Assembly (NCBI GenBank): GCA_903885895.1
Contig: CAISKC010000117.1
Location: 1 to 9,606, forward strand
Length of the DNA stretch: 9,606 nt
Source: an uncultured Legionella sp.
GTDB taxonomy: Bacteria > Pseudomonadota > Gammaproteobacteria > Legionellales > Legionellaceae
Direction of reading: 5' to 3'
Below are positions 1 through 7,667 of this stretch, in pieces. The notes beneath the pieces were generated by a model. That model was not told the DNA's origin and did no database searches. It was given only the letters and a program-made list of their open reading frames with translations. The stretch's first letter is position 1. Every line of letters begins with the position of its first letter. Position numbers and translations under genes: made by a program.

Positions 1-1583
1 CTCACGCACTCATCAATTGATAATACACACGTATCAATAGTAATTTCTGGATACATAGTCAGCTCAAAAGGATCATTCACTCCCGTAAAAGCAGACAATT
101 CTCCGCGTCGCGCTTTCGCATACAGTCCTTTCGTATCACGTTGTTCACAGGTCGCTAAACTTGTTGCAACATAGATCTCAATATATGCGCCAGATTGAGA
201 AATTAAAAATCTATTTTTTTCACGAGCTTCGCGATACGGAGCAATGGCCGCACATAATGCCATTCCACCCACTTTGGTCACTTCGGCCGCCACATAGCCT
301 ATGCGCTGAACATTGATATCGCGATCCTTTTTAGTAAACCCTAACTCCGCTGCCAATATAGGTCTCACCACATCTCCATCAATTAAGGTCATATTCTGTC
401 TGCCATAGCAGCGTAATTTGACCATGAGCGCTTGAGCGAGGGTTGTTTTACCTGCGCCTGATAAACCGGTAAAGAAAAGAGTCAATCCTAGTTTATTTTT
501 TGGAGGATAGGCAGCACGTAATTCATGAATAATTTCTGGAAATGAAAACCAAGCAGGAATAGATTCATTCTTGGAAAGTAACTGTCGTAACTTCGTACCT
601 GAGAGGCTCAATGCTTTTTCTTGTGGTTGAAGTTCATTTATTAAACAGTGCTGCTTGCGTTCCTTGACATAAACCATTTCCTCAAAAGGAATCATTTGAA
701 TTTGGATTTCCATTTGATATTGTTGCACCAAATCTTGCGCTGCATAGGGGGCATAAAAAGGTTCGCCTGTGGCATTCAGTCCAGGCCCTGCATGATCGCG
801 TCCGACAATAAAATGTGTGCATCCATAATTTTTACGAATGAGAGCATGCCACAGTGCTTCTTTAGGACCAGCCATACGCATGGCCAAGGGAAGAAGGCTT
901 AGGGTTGCTTGCTGCTTCGAATAATAAGGTAATATTTTTTGATAACACCGCACGCGGGTAAAATAGTCCAAATCACCTGATTTGGTGACGCCAACCACCG
1001 GATGAATTAAAACATGACCATTAATTGCTTCAGCAGCCCTTAGCGTTAATTCAAAATGCGCACGATGCATGGGGTTACGAGTTTGAAATGCAACCACTTG
1101 TTGATAATCATGCTCCAAGAAGTATTGTTTTAACGTGGCTGGTGTATGTCGTAATTCTATAAAATCATAATAAACTGGTGAGAGTACCAGTTCCACGGAA
1201 CCACCTAAATACCAATTGCCCGTATGATTCAATAAATAATTAACCCCAGGATGTGTCTCATCTAAAGTACCAAATACCGCCTTCGCTTCAATAAATTTAT
1301 CGGGTTTCCATTTATGACTAATCGTCATTCGCGCTAAAAGGATATGACCGTTGTCGATTAAATCGATCGTATTCCCCACATTAATTTGTGTTGCGAATTC
1401 ATCGCTCACATCAAGATTAATGGGGATAGGCCACAAGGAGCCATTGACTAAACGATTAGTAGATAAGACGCTCTCATAATCAGCTTGCGACAAAAATCCC
1501 GTTAAGGGAGCAAAGGCGCCTACCGTTAGCATTTCTAAATCACAGCGTTGTTTTGAGTTTAAAATCCATTTACAGCTTTCCAT
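1..1583 (-). CDS. sat-cysC: Bifunctional sulfate adenylyltransferase / adenylylsulfate kinase (PAPS synthase), 3' end cut by window edge
   Basis: Cytosolic enzyme that activates sulfate to APS and phosphorylates APS to PAPS, the donor used by sulfotransferases and for sulfate assimilation. I translated the minus strand from ATG 1583-1581; the frame stays open for 527 codons to the left edge, so roughly the last 30-50 residues are missing. ATP sulfurylase domain, residues about 20-350: GAFAPLTGF (22-30), the ATP-binding QTRNPMHRAH (167-176), GRDHAGPG (261-268) and SGTKLR (328-333). APS kinase domain, from about 365: P-loop GLSGAGKTT (373-381), DGD (402-404), KGLYAKARRGE (485-495) and FTGVNDPFE (499-507). 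All catalytic signatures are intact. The kinase position that is a phosphoserine in E. coli CysC is alanine here (A448 in IAPYR). The start is fixed by an in-frame TAG directly upstream and an AAGGA site; the N-terminus is shorter than usual for ATP sulfurylases. It is divergent from the autotransporter and about 4 kb from two PAPS-dependent sulfotransferase genes. This is the SAT-CysC fusion, not the GTPase CysN-CysC type. Confidence 0.95.
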   Translation of the reverse strand, partial: MESCKWILNSKQRCDLEMLTVGAFAPLTGFLSQADYESVLSTNRLVNGSLWPIPINLDVSDEFATQINVGNTIDLIDNGHILLARMTISHKWKPDKFIEAKAVFGTLDETHPGVNYLLNHTGNWYLGGSVELVLSPVYYDFIELRHTPATLKQYFLEHDYQQVVAFQTRNPMHRAHFELTLRAAEAINGHVLIHPVVGVTKSGDLDYFTRVRCYQKILPYYSKQQATLSLLPLAMRMAGPKEALWHALIRKNYGCTHFIVGRDHAGPGLNATGEPFYAPYAAQDLVQQYQMEIQIQMIPFEEMVYVKERKQHCLINELQPQEKALSLSGTKLRQLLSKNESIPAWFSFPEIIHELRAAYPPKNKLGLTLFFTGLSGAGKTTLAQALMVKLRCYGRQNMTLIDGDVVRPILAAELGFTKKDRDINVQRIGYVAAEVTKVGGMALCAAIAPYREAREKNRFLISQSGAYIEIYVATSLATCEQRDTKGLYAKARRGELSAFTGVNDPFELTMYPEITIDTCVLSIDECV

Positions 1584-1588
1584 CTATT

Positions 1589-1593
1589 TCCTT
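1589..1593 (-). promoter_or_regulatory. Ribosome binding site of the PAPS synthase gene
   Basis: AAGGA read on the minus strand, five bases (AATAG) before ATG 1583. The TAG inside this spacer is in frame with the gene, so no upstream extension is possible. Together these fix the start despite the short N-terminus. Confidence 0.75.
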
Positions 1594-1876
1594 TGAATGT
1601 AGCACGCTCCGCGACATAGAGGCTAAATTACAAACACGCTCTCATACGGAATTTGAAATTTTTAAAATTTATTTTACCTGACAGCCGTTTCTAGGTTACC
1701 TTAAACAATGTAGCAAAACAACATTACGGTAGATTGCTTTCTATCGGATCTCGACTTTAGCTTTTTTTAGAAAATTGACTAATAACTCGTCTTTGCGAGC
1801 ATTAACAAAAACGACATATTTGCCTTGTTTTCAAAAAAGGCCACAGTCCAGTCGGATTAGAATGTCAAAAAGTGTT

Positions 1877-1880
1877 AGGA
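1877..1880 (+). promoter_or_regulatory. Possible ribosome binding site for the autotransporter start at 1892
   Basis: AGGA lies 11 bases before ATG 1892, which is a long spacing but the best site near any of the candidate starts. The competing ATG at 1862 has only GGA five bases upstream. The call matters because it decides whether the signal peptide is about 36 or about 46 residues. Confidence 0.4.
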
Positions 1881-1891
1881 AAATATACTAT

Positions 1892-4735
1892 ATGGATATT
1901 TTGAATAACAAAACGATTCTACAAACTAAAATTAAGCGCTTTACTCTTAAGGCAACTGCATCGGCTATTCTGACCCTTAATGCTGAAGCCGTGATGGCTC
2001 AAAATTGCCCTGTCGAAATATATGGTGCTACTTTAGCAAACACACTATGTGATTTTAATGGCATCGATCCCAGCGGCAACAGCGTTACCGTAGAAACTGG
2101 CGGCATAGTGCGTAGTATTCAGATGAATCATTATACTCCTACCGATTCATATATTGCGGTAAATCCTGGGGGACAAGTGAGTAATACAAGCAGTACTAGT
2201 GCTGGTATTACTATAACAAATCACGCTTTACTTTCGAATGGCCTTTCAAATAATGGAACAATTAGCAACACTATTGGGGTTGCTATATCGATCTTGACAA
2301 GCACCATCAATGGAGGCGTATCTAATAGTGGCATGATTAGTGCCAATAATACTGGTATCAAGATTGAGAGTGGTAGCACTATTAATGACGATATTTTTAA
2401 CAGCGGGACGATTGTCAGTAATACTCAGGGGACCGGCATACGGCTCAACACTAGCACGATCAATGGCAGCATCTTCAATAGCGGTACAATTAGTGGAAGC
2501 GGGAACGACAGTGGTATGTCGATCCTTAACATCTCTCAAATCAGCGGCGACATTACCAATCAGGGCTTGATTCATGCATACAGCGGTAACGCTATTGCTA
2601 TGACTAATCATAGTGTTATCGGAGGCATTTCAAATAATGGGAGAATTGAAAGTACCAGCGATGACGGTATATCTCATGTAGGTGACGCTATACATGTAAG
2701 TAATGAATCTACTATTCAAAACAACATCACCAATAGCGGAGTCCTTAGCGGGGGTCAAAATGGCATATCAATCCTCAGCACGAGTACTGTAGGTGGCATC
2801 ATTAATAGTGGAACGATTAGTGGTCGCTCCTTAGCGGGTGTCAGCACTTCTAATTCCGCAAGGGTGACTAGAAGCATCACTAATACTGGAACAATTAGTG
2901 GTAGCAGTAATGGCTTAAATATTAGCACATCAACGATCGATGGAAGCATCACTAATACTGGAACAATTAGTGGTGGCTTAACAGGAATAAATATTTCTAC
3001 TTCAACCGTGAGTGGGGGTATCTCCAACAGTGGTACCATTCAAGGTGGTATAACTGCCATTAATATTGCTAATAATGTCGATCTCGATATTCTTGGTCAA
3101 CAGGCACGAATTATAGGAAATGTTGTGGCATCTTTTTCGGATGTAAACATTACTGACGGAGCCCTATTTACTAGCGAAGGAAGTTACGATGTCAACACAT
3201 TTAATATTGCGCAAAATGCTTTATTTAATATGGCCAATACAATTAGTGTTGCCACGGGGTTTAACAACTCAGGAACCTTAGCAGTCAGCAATACACTACA
3301 AACTATAGGGGCAGGAATAGGGACAGGGGATTATACGCAAAACACGGAAGGTGTTTTTCAAATGGCTGTTTCCACTACGACTGATTATGGTCAATTATTA
3401 GTGACTGGCGCAGCTGATTTATCGCAGAGCGGCAATATTGACGTACAAATTGCATCCAATGCTTCGCTGCATGACGGCGATGTATTAACCAATGTTATCA
3501 GCGGCAATACTTTTCTCCAGCCCACCAATGACTTTAATGTCACTGACAACAGTGCTATCTGGAAGCTTATTGCAGCGCTTAATAATACTAATAAGGGCGT
3601 TAATTTGACGCTCGCAATTGATCCAACCGCGTATACTGTCTGTCAAGGCCTTTATTGTCAAGGTGCTGCGGACACTATCATTGGACAAGTAACCGCTGGG
3701 AATTCTTTATTTAGTCCTTATGGGGCATTATCAACAGTCAATGCTTTGCAAACTGCAGCCAGTCAAGCAACGCCTGAATTAACCAATGAAAACATCCAAA
3801 TCATTCAATTAATAACACGAGCGATTGTTGACATTGCGCCTATGTGGAGCAGCTTACGTGGTAAGTCATCTGGGGATGCCATGCTTTATCAACCTGGAAA
3901 AATATGGGTGAAGCCTTATGGCGCCTCCATGACACAGAATGAACGTACTACGGTAAATGGATTTAATGCGACGGCGTATGGAGCCGTGGTAGGCAAAGAT
4001 ATAGAGTTAAGCAATCATTACTTATTTGGAGGAGCCGTTGCGGCCGGCGGCGACAATATACAAGGTAAATCGGTATTAAGTGGTCAGTCCATTCAGAGCA
4101 ATGCCTATCAGGGCATGTTGTATGGAGCCAAAAAACTTCCCAAACAGTTTTATGTGGCGGGACAAGGCTTAGTAGGATACGAGAATAATAATACGAGTCG
4201 CACTATTCCTCTTTATGCAAGCACGGCCAAAGGTTTCTACAATAGTTGGTTTACTAATATTCGCGCAGAGGCTGGATGGAGTGCCCATGCATTCGGTCCA
4301 AATTTGGTGTTCACACCTGAGATTGATGCAAGTTACCTTTTTATCAACCAAAGCAGATATCAAGAATCTGGCTCCCCTATGAATTTATCGGTTGCCGCAA
4401 ATAACAATGCTTCACTTGTTTTAGGCGCCTATGGTAATGGCGCTTATCATCTAACAACGCTGAATGACCAACATGATCTCACACTAACTGCTTATGCGGG
4501 TGTTGCTGGTGATGTGATAAATAGTCAAACAAAAGTGACATCTACTTTTGTGACAGCAGGTTCTAGTTTTTCAACTTTTGGCGTTCAATTTAATGAAGCG
4601 GTATTTCGAGGTGGTGCTGGTTTAACGCTTACTAGTTCAACTAAACCACTTATTGTTGAACTGAACTACGACCTACAAGTCGGCAATAATGCTTACAGTG
4701 GTATTGGTGCTGCAACTATCAAATATAAACTGTGA
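1892..4735 (+). CDS. Type Va autotransporter with repeat beta-helix passenger and C-terminal barrel
   Basis: Predicted to cross the inner membrane by Sec and display its own passenger through an outer-membrane barrel; likely adhesin or surface-structure role, no enzymatic motif seen. From ATG 1892 it has 947 residues. Residues 1-36 form a long basic-then-hydrophobic signal peptide with likely cleavage after VMA (A36/Q37). Residues about 120-390 carry 11 imperfect repeats, most of 24-27 residues, built around N(S/T/N)GTISG, typical of a parallel beta-helix rich in Ser, Thr, Asn and Gly. Residues about 479-520 (GDYTQ...DYGQL...) look like the autochaperone segment. A linker helix leads into the barrel, about 670-947, opening with KIWVKPYG. 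The chain ends in Leu rather than the usual aromatic residue. Two cysteine pairs are seen (N-terminal mature region, and CQGLYC before the linker). The frame is open back to TTG 1775 and has an ATG at 1862; I prefer 1892 because the signal peptide fits and the upstream residues do not look secretory. The hydrolase gene follows by a TGATG overlap. Confidence 0.9.
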   Translation: MDILNNKTILQTKIKRFTLKATASAILTLNAEAVMAQNCPVEIYGATLANTLCDFNGIDPSGNSVTVETGGIVRSIQMNHYTPTDSYIAVNPGGQVSNTSSTSAGITITNHALLSNGLSNNGTISNTIGVAISILTSTINGGVSNSGMISANNTGIKIESGSTINDDIFNSGTIVSNTQGTGIRLNTSTINGSIFNSGTISGSGNDSGMSILNISQISGDITNQGLIHAYSGNAIAMTNHSVIGGISNNGRIESTSDDGISHVGDAIHVSNESTIQNNITNSGVLSGGQNGISILSTSTVGGIINSGTISGRSLAGVSTSNSARVTRSITNTGTISGSSNGLNISTSTIDGSITNTGTISGGLTGINISTSTVSGGISNSGTIQGGITAINIANNVDLDILGQQARIIGNVVASFSDVNITDGALFTSEGSYDVNTFNIAQNALFNMANTISVATGFNNSGTLAVSNTLQTIGAGIGTGDYTQNTEGVFQMAVSTTTDYGQLLVTGAADLSQSGNIDVQIASNASLHDGDVLTNVISGNTFLQPTNDFNVTDNSAIWKLIAALNNTNKGVNLTLAIDPTAYTVCQGLYCQGAADTIIGQVTAGNSLFSPYGALSTVNALQTAASQATPELTNENIQIIQLITRAIVDIAPMWSSLRGKSSGDAMLYQPGKIWVKPYGASMTQNERTTVNGFNATAYGAVVGKDIELSNHYLFGGAVAAGGDNIQGKSVLSGQSIQSNAYQGMLYGAKKLPKQFYVAGQGLVGYENNNTSRTIPLYASTAKGFYNSWFTNIRAEAGWSAHAFGPNLVFTPEIDASYLFINQSRYQESGSPMNLSVAANNNASLVLGAYGNGAYHLTTLNDQHDLTLTAYAGVAGDVINSQTKVTSTFVTAGSSFSTFGVQFNEAVFRGGAGLTLTSSTKPLIVELNYDLQVGNNAYSGIGAATIKYKL
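2871..2902 (+). repeat. Perfect 32-bp direct repeat, copy 1
   Basis: Starts GAAGCATCACTAATACTGG and encodes the S-I-T-N-T-G-T-I-S-G core of repeat unit 9. An identical copy lies exactly 72 bases (24 codons) downstream at 2943-2974, and both flanks differ, so the identity is exactly 32 bases. This points to a recent unit duplication or gene conversion in an otherwise diverged array. Confidence 0.9.
2943..2974 (+). repeat. Perfect 32-bp direct repeat, copy 2
   Basis: Identical to 2871-2902 and encodes the core of repeat unit 10. The 72-base period keeps the reading frame, so slippage or recombination between the copies would remove or add one 24-residue unit without breaking the protein. Confidence 0.9.
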
Positions 4736-5586
4736 TGCGTTTTTTTAATAGATTAAAATTACTGCTAATCCTTAGTGGTTTGTACTCTTCAGGATGCGTA
4801 TTTTCAACAGAGATACCACCACCCACGTTACGCGCAATACATGCAGCTCAGCTTGCAAACAAGGCTGGCTGGAAAGAGCATACGATTCAAACTACTTTAT
4901 TTACCTTAAAAGCCTACGGTTCCTCAGCACGCAGCAAAACTAAAACGCTCACTATTTATATTGAAGGGGATGGTTTGGCTTGGTTATCAGAAGACAGCCC
5001 CTCTCAGAATCCAACACCCATGGTTCCTACCGGACTGAACATGGCAATTCATGATCAAAAAAATAAGCCTATCGCTTATTTGGCTCGTCCATGTCAATTT
5101 GTATTTAAAGCGGCATGGAGAAACTGTCGACAAGACTATTGGACTCATTTACGTTTTTCACAAGATGTTATCCACACAATGAATCAAGCGGTAGAGTATT
5201 TAAAACAATATTATCATGCCCAACAAATCGTATTGATAGGTTATTCTGGCGGCGGCACTATCGCCACTTTACTTTCTGCTCAGCGTCAGGATGTCATTCA
5301 ATTGATTACTGTGGCTGCAATATTGGACATTGATCATTGGGTAAAACAAGAAGATTTAACCCCCTTATATGGATCTTTAAATCCAGCGGACGCATGGAAA
5401 AATCTCATATCTATACCACAAACTCATTGGGTGGGAGACAAAGATCAGGTGGTTTCTAAAGAAGTGGCTTTTGCGTTTGCCCAGCGGTTTCCTGCCGCAA
5501 AGAAGCCCAAAATTAACGTAGTCCCAGGTTTTAATCATGCTTGCTGTTGGGCTAAGGATTGGATGTCATTATTATCATCATCATGA
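4735..5586 (+). CDS. Probable lipoprotein alpha/beta hydrolase
   Basis: Predicted serine hydrolase (esterase or lipase-like), substrate unknown, likely periplasmic or outer-membrane facing. Numbering from GTG 4732: a basic start (RFFNRLK), a hydrophobic stretch and SSGC with Cys22 form a type II-like signal, although Ser at -3 is not the classical Leu/Val. The fold is marked by an early strand (TLTIYIEGDG, 72-81), the nucleophile elbow GYSGG with Ser172, the acid in GDKDQVV (Asp238 best fits GxxDxxV) and the base His269 in FNHACCW, giving a complete triad. The length of 283-284 residues suits a single-domain hydrolase. ATG 4735 is chosen because it gives a TGATG overlap with the autotransporter stop; GTG 4732 would give GTGA. 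There is no clear Shine-Dalgarno site, so translation probably depends on ribosomes finishing the autotransporter. Its last 52 bases overlap the opposite-strand sulfotransferase gene. Confidence 0.85.
   Translation: MRFFNRLKLLLILSGLYSSGCVFSTEIPPPTLRAIHAAQLANKAGWKEHTIQTTLFTLKAYGSSARSKTKTLTIYIEGDGLAWLSEDSPSQNPTPMVPTGLNMAIHDQKNKPIAYLARPCQFVFKAAWRNCRQDYWTHLRFSQDVIHTMNQAVEYLKQYYHAQQIVLIGYSGGGTIATLLSAQRQDVIQLITVAAILDIDHWVKQEDLTPLYGSLNPADAWKNLISIPQTHWVGDKDQVVSKEVAFAFAQRFPAAKKPKINVVPGFNHACCWAKDWMSLLSSS
5535..5586. other. 52-bp tail-to-tail gene overlap
   Basis: The hydrolase (plus strand, TGA at 5584-5586) and the sulfotransferase (minus strand, TGA at 5537-5535) overlap at their 3' ends. The hydrolase uses the overlap for His269 and the ACCWAKDWMSLL tail. 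The sulfotransferase uses it for a low-complexity DDDNND...AQQQA tail. No intergenic space or T-tailed terminator separates the convergent transcripts. Confidence 0.9.
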
Positions 5587-7667
5587 GTATTCTGATTTAA
5601 AACCTTAATAAGCGGAGCTAGCTCCTGTTCATATCGACGCCAACGTTCAACAGATGAGGTATAAATGGGCTGACGTACTTGTACGAAACTAGCCGTACGC
5701 ACTTGACGTTTCGATTGATAGAAATTAAGACAAGAGGGCTCCCAATCTAAATCACAAAACTCAATTAAACGTCGTGCTTCTACCTCTAAGTTATTAACCA
5801 TTGCTTCATATTCAATTTCCAGCCAAGCATCGGCTGGAAGAATACGACGCCAATGATTCATAACGCGTTCATAACATTGATAATATTGCCCTAACTCCGT
5901 TAAATCATAAGAATACAATTGCCCTTCAGTAAACAATTTTGTATAACAAGATAAACACGTATCAATCGGATTGCGTTTCACATGAATGATTTTAGCGTTC
6001 GGCAGTAAGGCATGAATAAGCCCAATAGCGATAAAATTATAGGGCATTTTGTCGGTAATACGGATTGCGTTCGGAGAGTGATGCCGTAAATAAGCGACAT
6101 AATTATCAGGGATAACACGGCATATTTCAGGCGACAAATGTAAAATATTTTCAGGGTAATACAACGTGCTTAATTGGTTTTTAATAGGCCGTTGTATTAA
6201 ATTATTTAAATACTTTAATTCCCCAGCACCATAAACTTGAGAATGCTCGGATAAAACCTGCTCAACAAGCGTGCTTCCTGAACGCGGCATCCCGACTATA
6301 AAAATAGGTAATGCCGAGGGGTTCGCAAAGGTTTGCAAATGTTCAAGCGTTTGTTGCGTAAAACTATGGATGAGCTTATCCGTAAACTGGATTTGTTCCA
6401 TAATATTATAAGTAATATGTTGTCGTTTTAAACGACATCCCTCGGTAAAATACTGAAATGCTTTTTCCCATTCACCCATATCGTCATAACATTTCCCTAA
6501 GGCAAAATAGAGGCATTCTAATTTATTAGGTGATAAAGCTTGGAGATCTTTAGTTATGGATAATAAAGCTTGTAAACTGCCATGATCAGTCTTCACTTTA
6601 CCTAGTTGAACTAAACTATAATGCGCATTAACACGAGTATCGAGGTTGGTATGAGTCGTTACTTTTAAAAATTGTTCTTCTGCTCGGGAAATTTCGCCCA
6701 TCTCCATTAATATATTGCCTTTGCTAAGGTATAAATTAGAAAAACTGGGATCCATAGCTAAGGCTTGATCTAAATATATTAAGGCTTGCGTGTAATGACC
6801 TTGCTCATGGTAAATAGCTGCCAAAACTTGATAAAATTCAACTTGCTCAGGATTGAGCATCATCGCTTTACGAATAAAACACTCTGACTCAGTAAAATTA
6901 TGTTGGTGTAAATATACCTTTGCGTAACCATAATAAGCTTCCGCATAATCAGGTTTTAATTGCAATGCTTTTTCAAAATGCACCAAGGCATTCGCACTTT
7001 GCTCTAAACCGAGTAAGGTTAAACCTAGATTGCAATGGGCATCAGCAAATGTGGGAGCCAAGACTATCGCCCGATTAAGATATTGCCAGGCCTGTTTAAA
7101 TTCTTGCTTTTGCAAAAACAACACCCCCAAATTATTCAAGGGTTCAACAAAATGCGGTGAAGCGCTTATAGCAGCTTGATAAAAATCGATGGCTAATTTC
7201 ATATGATCTTGCGTTTTATAGATACTACCTAAATTGTTCAAAGAGCAGCTTAATAGTGGATTGATAGCAAGTGCTCGTTGGTGACAAGTCTTTGCCTGTT
7301 CATACTGTTTAGCATCGTAATAACTAATACCTAAATTAGACCAGGCCGTTGCTAAGTTTGGATCCAAAATAACAGCCTGCTGTCCACATTGAATACTTGA
7401 ATCAATCGCCTTTAATAGGCGATGCATTTCCCCTAAATTACTATGAAATCGAGCTACATGAGCATTACTCTGGATGGCTTGTTCTATTAATTGGATAGCT
7501 AAAGGTATCTTACCAACTTGATAGGCGATGATTCCTAATAAATGCAGGGCATCAGCATGCGAGGGGTTATTCGCTATTATTTGATTTAAAAGGATTTCAG
7601 CTTGTTCTAATTTACCTTCGCTTTGCAATTGTTCAGCAACTCGCAGAGACTCATCCGGTGACATCAT
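5535..7667 (-). CDS. TPR-repeat sulfotransferase (PAPS-dependent)
   Basis: Transfers sulfate from PAPS to an unknown hydroxyl acceptor (sugar, lipid or protein). The 710-residue protein has two parts. Residues about 5-345 are tandem TPRs with cores such as AWSNLGISYYDAKQYEQA and AYYGYAKVYLHQHNF, probably an acceptor-binding superhelix. After a conserved joint (ALGKCYDD, 389-396; TEGCRLKR) comes a sulfotransferase domain of the Sulfotransfer_3/TPST kind, about 453-690. It has the 5'-phosphosulfate loop GMPRSGST (459-466), a GAGEL motif whose Glu483 sits where TPST enzymes place the catalytic base, DKMP (539-542), and the 3'-phosphate site R565...S573 in KRNPIDTCLS. The C-terminal signature VRTASFVQVRQPIY is intact. 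No signal peptide is seen, so it is likely cytoplasmic. The start is ATG 7667, ATGA-coupled to the upstream gene, with AAGGAG seven bases before it. The last 17 residues (Asp/Asn/Gln-rich) are encoded in the overlap with the hydrolase gene and are longer than the paralogue's tail. Confidence 0.93.
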   Translation of the reverse strand: MMSPDESLRVAEQLQSEGKLEQAEILLNQIIANNPSHADALHLLGIIAYQVGKIPLAIQLIEQAIQSNAHVARFHSNLGEMHRLLKAIDSSIQCGQQAVILDPNLATAWSNLGISYYDAKQYEQAKTCHQRALAINPLLSCSLNNLGSIYKTQDHMKLAIDFYQAAISASPHFVEPLNNLGVLFLQKQEFKQAWQYLNRAIVLAPTFADAHCNLGLTLLGLEQSANALVHFEKALQLKPDYAEAYYGYAKVYLHQHNFTESECFIRKAMMLNPEQVEFYQVLAAIYHEQGHYTQALIYLDQALAMDPSFSNLYLSKGNILMEMGEISRAEEQFLKVTTHTNLDTRVNAHYSLVQLGKVKTDHGSLQALLSITKDLQALSPNKLECLYFALGKCYDDMGEWEKAFQYFTEGCRLKRQHITYNIMEQIQFTDKLIHSFTQQTLEHLQTFANPSALPIFIVGMPRSGSTLVEQVLSEHSQVYGAGELKYLNNLIQRPIKNQLSTLYYPENILHLSPEICRVIPDNYVAYLRHHSPNAIRITDKMPYNFIAIGLIHALLPNAKIIHVKRNPIDTCLSCYTKLFTEGQLYSYDLTELGQYYQCYERVMNHWRRILPADAWLEIEYEAMVNNLEVEARRLIEFCDLDWEPSCLNFYQSKRQVRTASFVQVRQPIYTSSVERWRRYEQELAPLIKVLNQNTHDDDNNDIQSLAQQQA

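Larger units (their letters stand above)
1584..1891. other. Divergent intergenic region between PAPS synthase and autotransporter
   Basis: No gene is seen here. The region must hold the promoters of both divergent transcripts, but I find no -35/-10 pair good enough to call on either strand. The best plus-strand -10-like hexamers (TAGAAT at 1858, TATACT at 1884) have no matching -35, and the best minus-strand pair (TTGCTA, 17 bases, TAGAAA) matches only four of six bases in each half. Structure present: an AT-only near-palindrome AAATTTTTAAAATTT (1656-1670), a short palindrome AGGTtACCT (1693-1701) and a T run (1762-1768). The AT-rich core could be an UP element or a nucleoid-protein site, but nothing proves that. 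If the autotransporter started at ATG 1862 or TTG 1775, the region would end there instead. Confidence 0.5.
2249..3049 (+). repeat. Eleven-unit protein repeat array in the autotransporter passenger
   Basis: Tandem units, each with a core like NSGTISG, begin at the NNGTISN codons (2249) and end at NSGTIQG (from 3026). By my count of the translation, core-to-core spacing is 24, 25, 26 or 27 residues, with one longer unit of 33 (the SDDGISHVGDAIHVSNES segment). Later units often contain S-T-S-T-(I/V) between cores. Most units have diverged at the DNA level, but units 9 and 10 share a perfect 32-base stretch. Confidence 0.85.

Noticed and set aside
648..902. Plus-strand open frame opposite the PAPS synthase
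   Set aside because: It lies wholly inside the continuous minus-strand enzyme, which has intact motifs there (GRDHAGPG), so it is a shadow.
1786..1799. CTCG-tctttg-CGAG, recalling the TCATTGCGAGC-type dispersed repeats of some bacteria
   Set aside because: The match is short and imperfect, the stem is four bases, and there is no second copy in the window.
1775..1891. TTG 1775 as the autotransporter start
   Set aside because: It would put 39 extra residues without secretory character before the signal peptide, and has no good ribosome site. ATG 1862 remains possible.
2246..3039. Antisense open frames in the autotransporter passenger (2246-2611 and 2755-3039)
   Set aside because: Their hydrophobic or repetitive translations follow from the sense-strand repeat codons, and neither has a ribosome site or family motif.
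5247..5266. TGGCG...CGCCA inverted repeat
   Set aside because: It falls on the codons of the hydrolase nucleophile elbow (SGGG), so Gly/Ala codon content explains it.
5614..5625. Perfect 12-bp palindrome GGAGCTAGCTCC just after the hydrolase stop
   Set aside because: It could fold only a four-base stem, has no T run after it, and lies in the sulfotransferase coding region. Not a convincing terminator.
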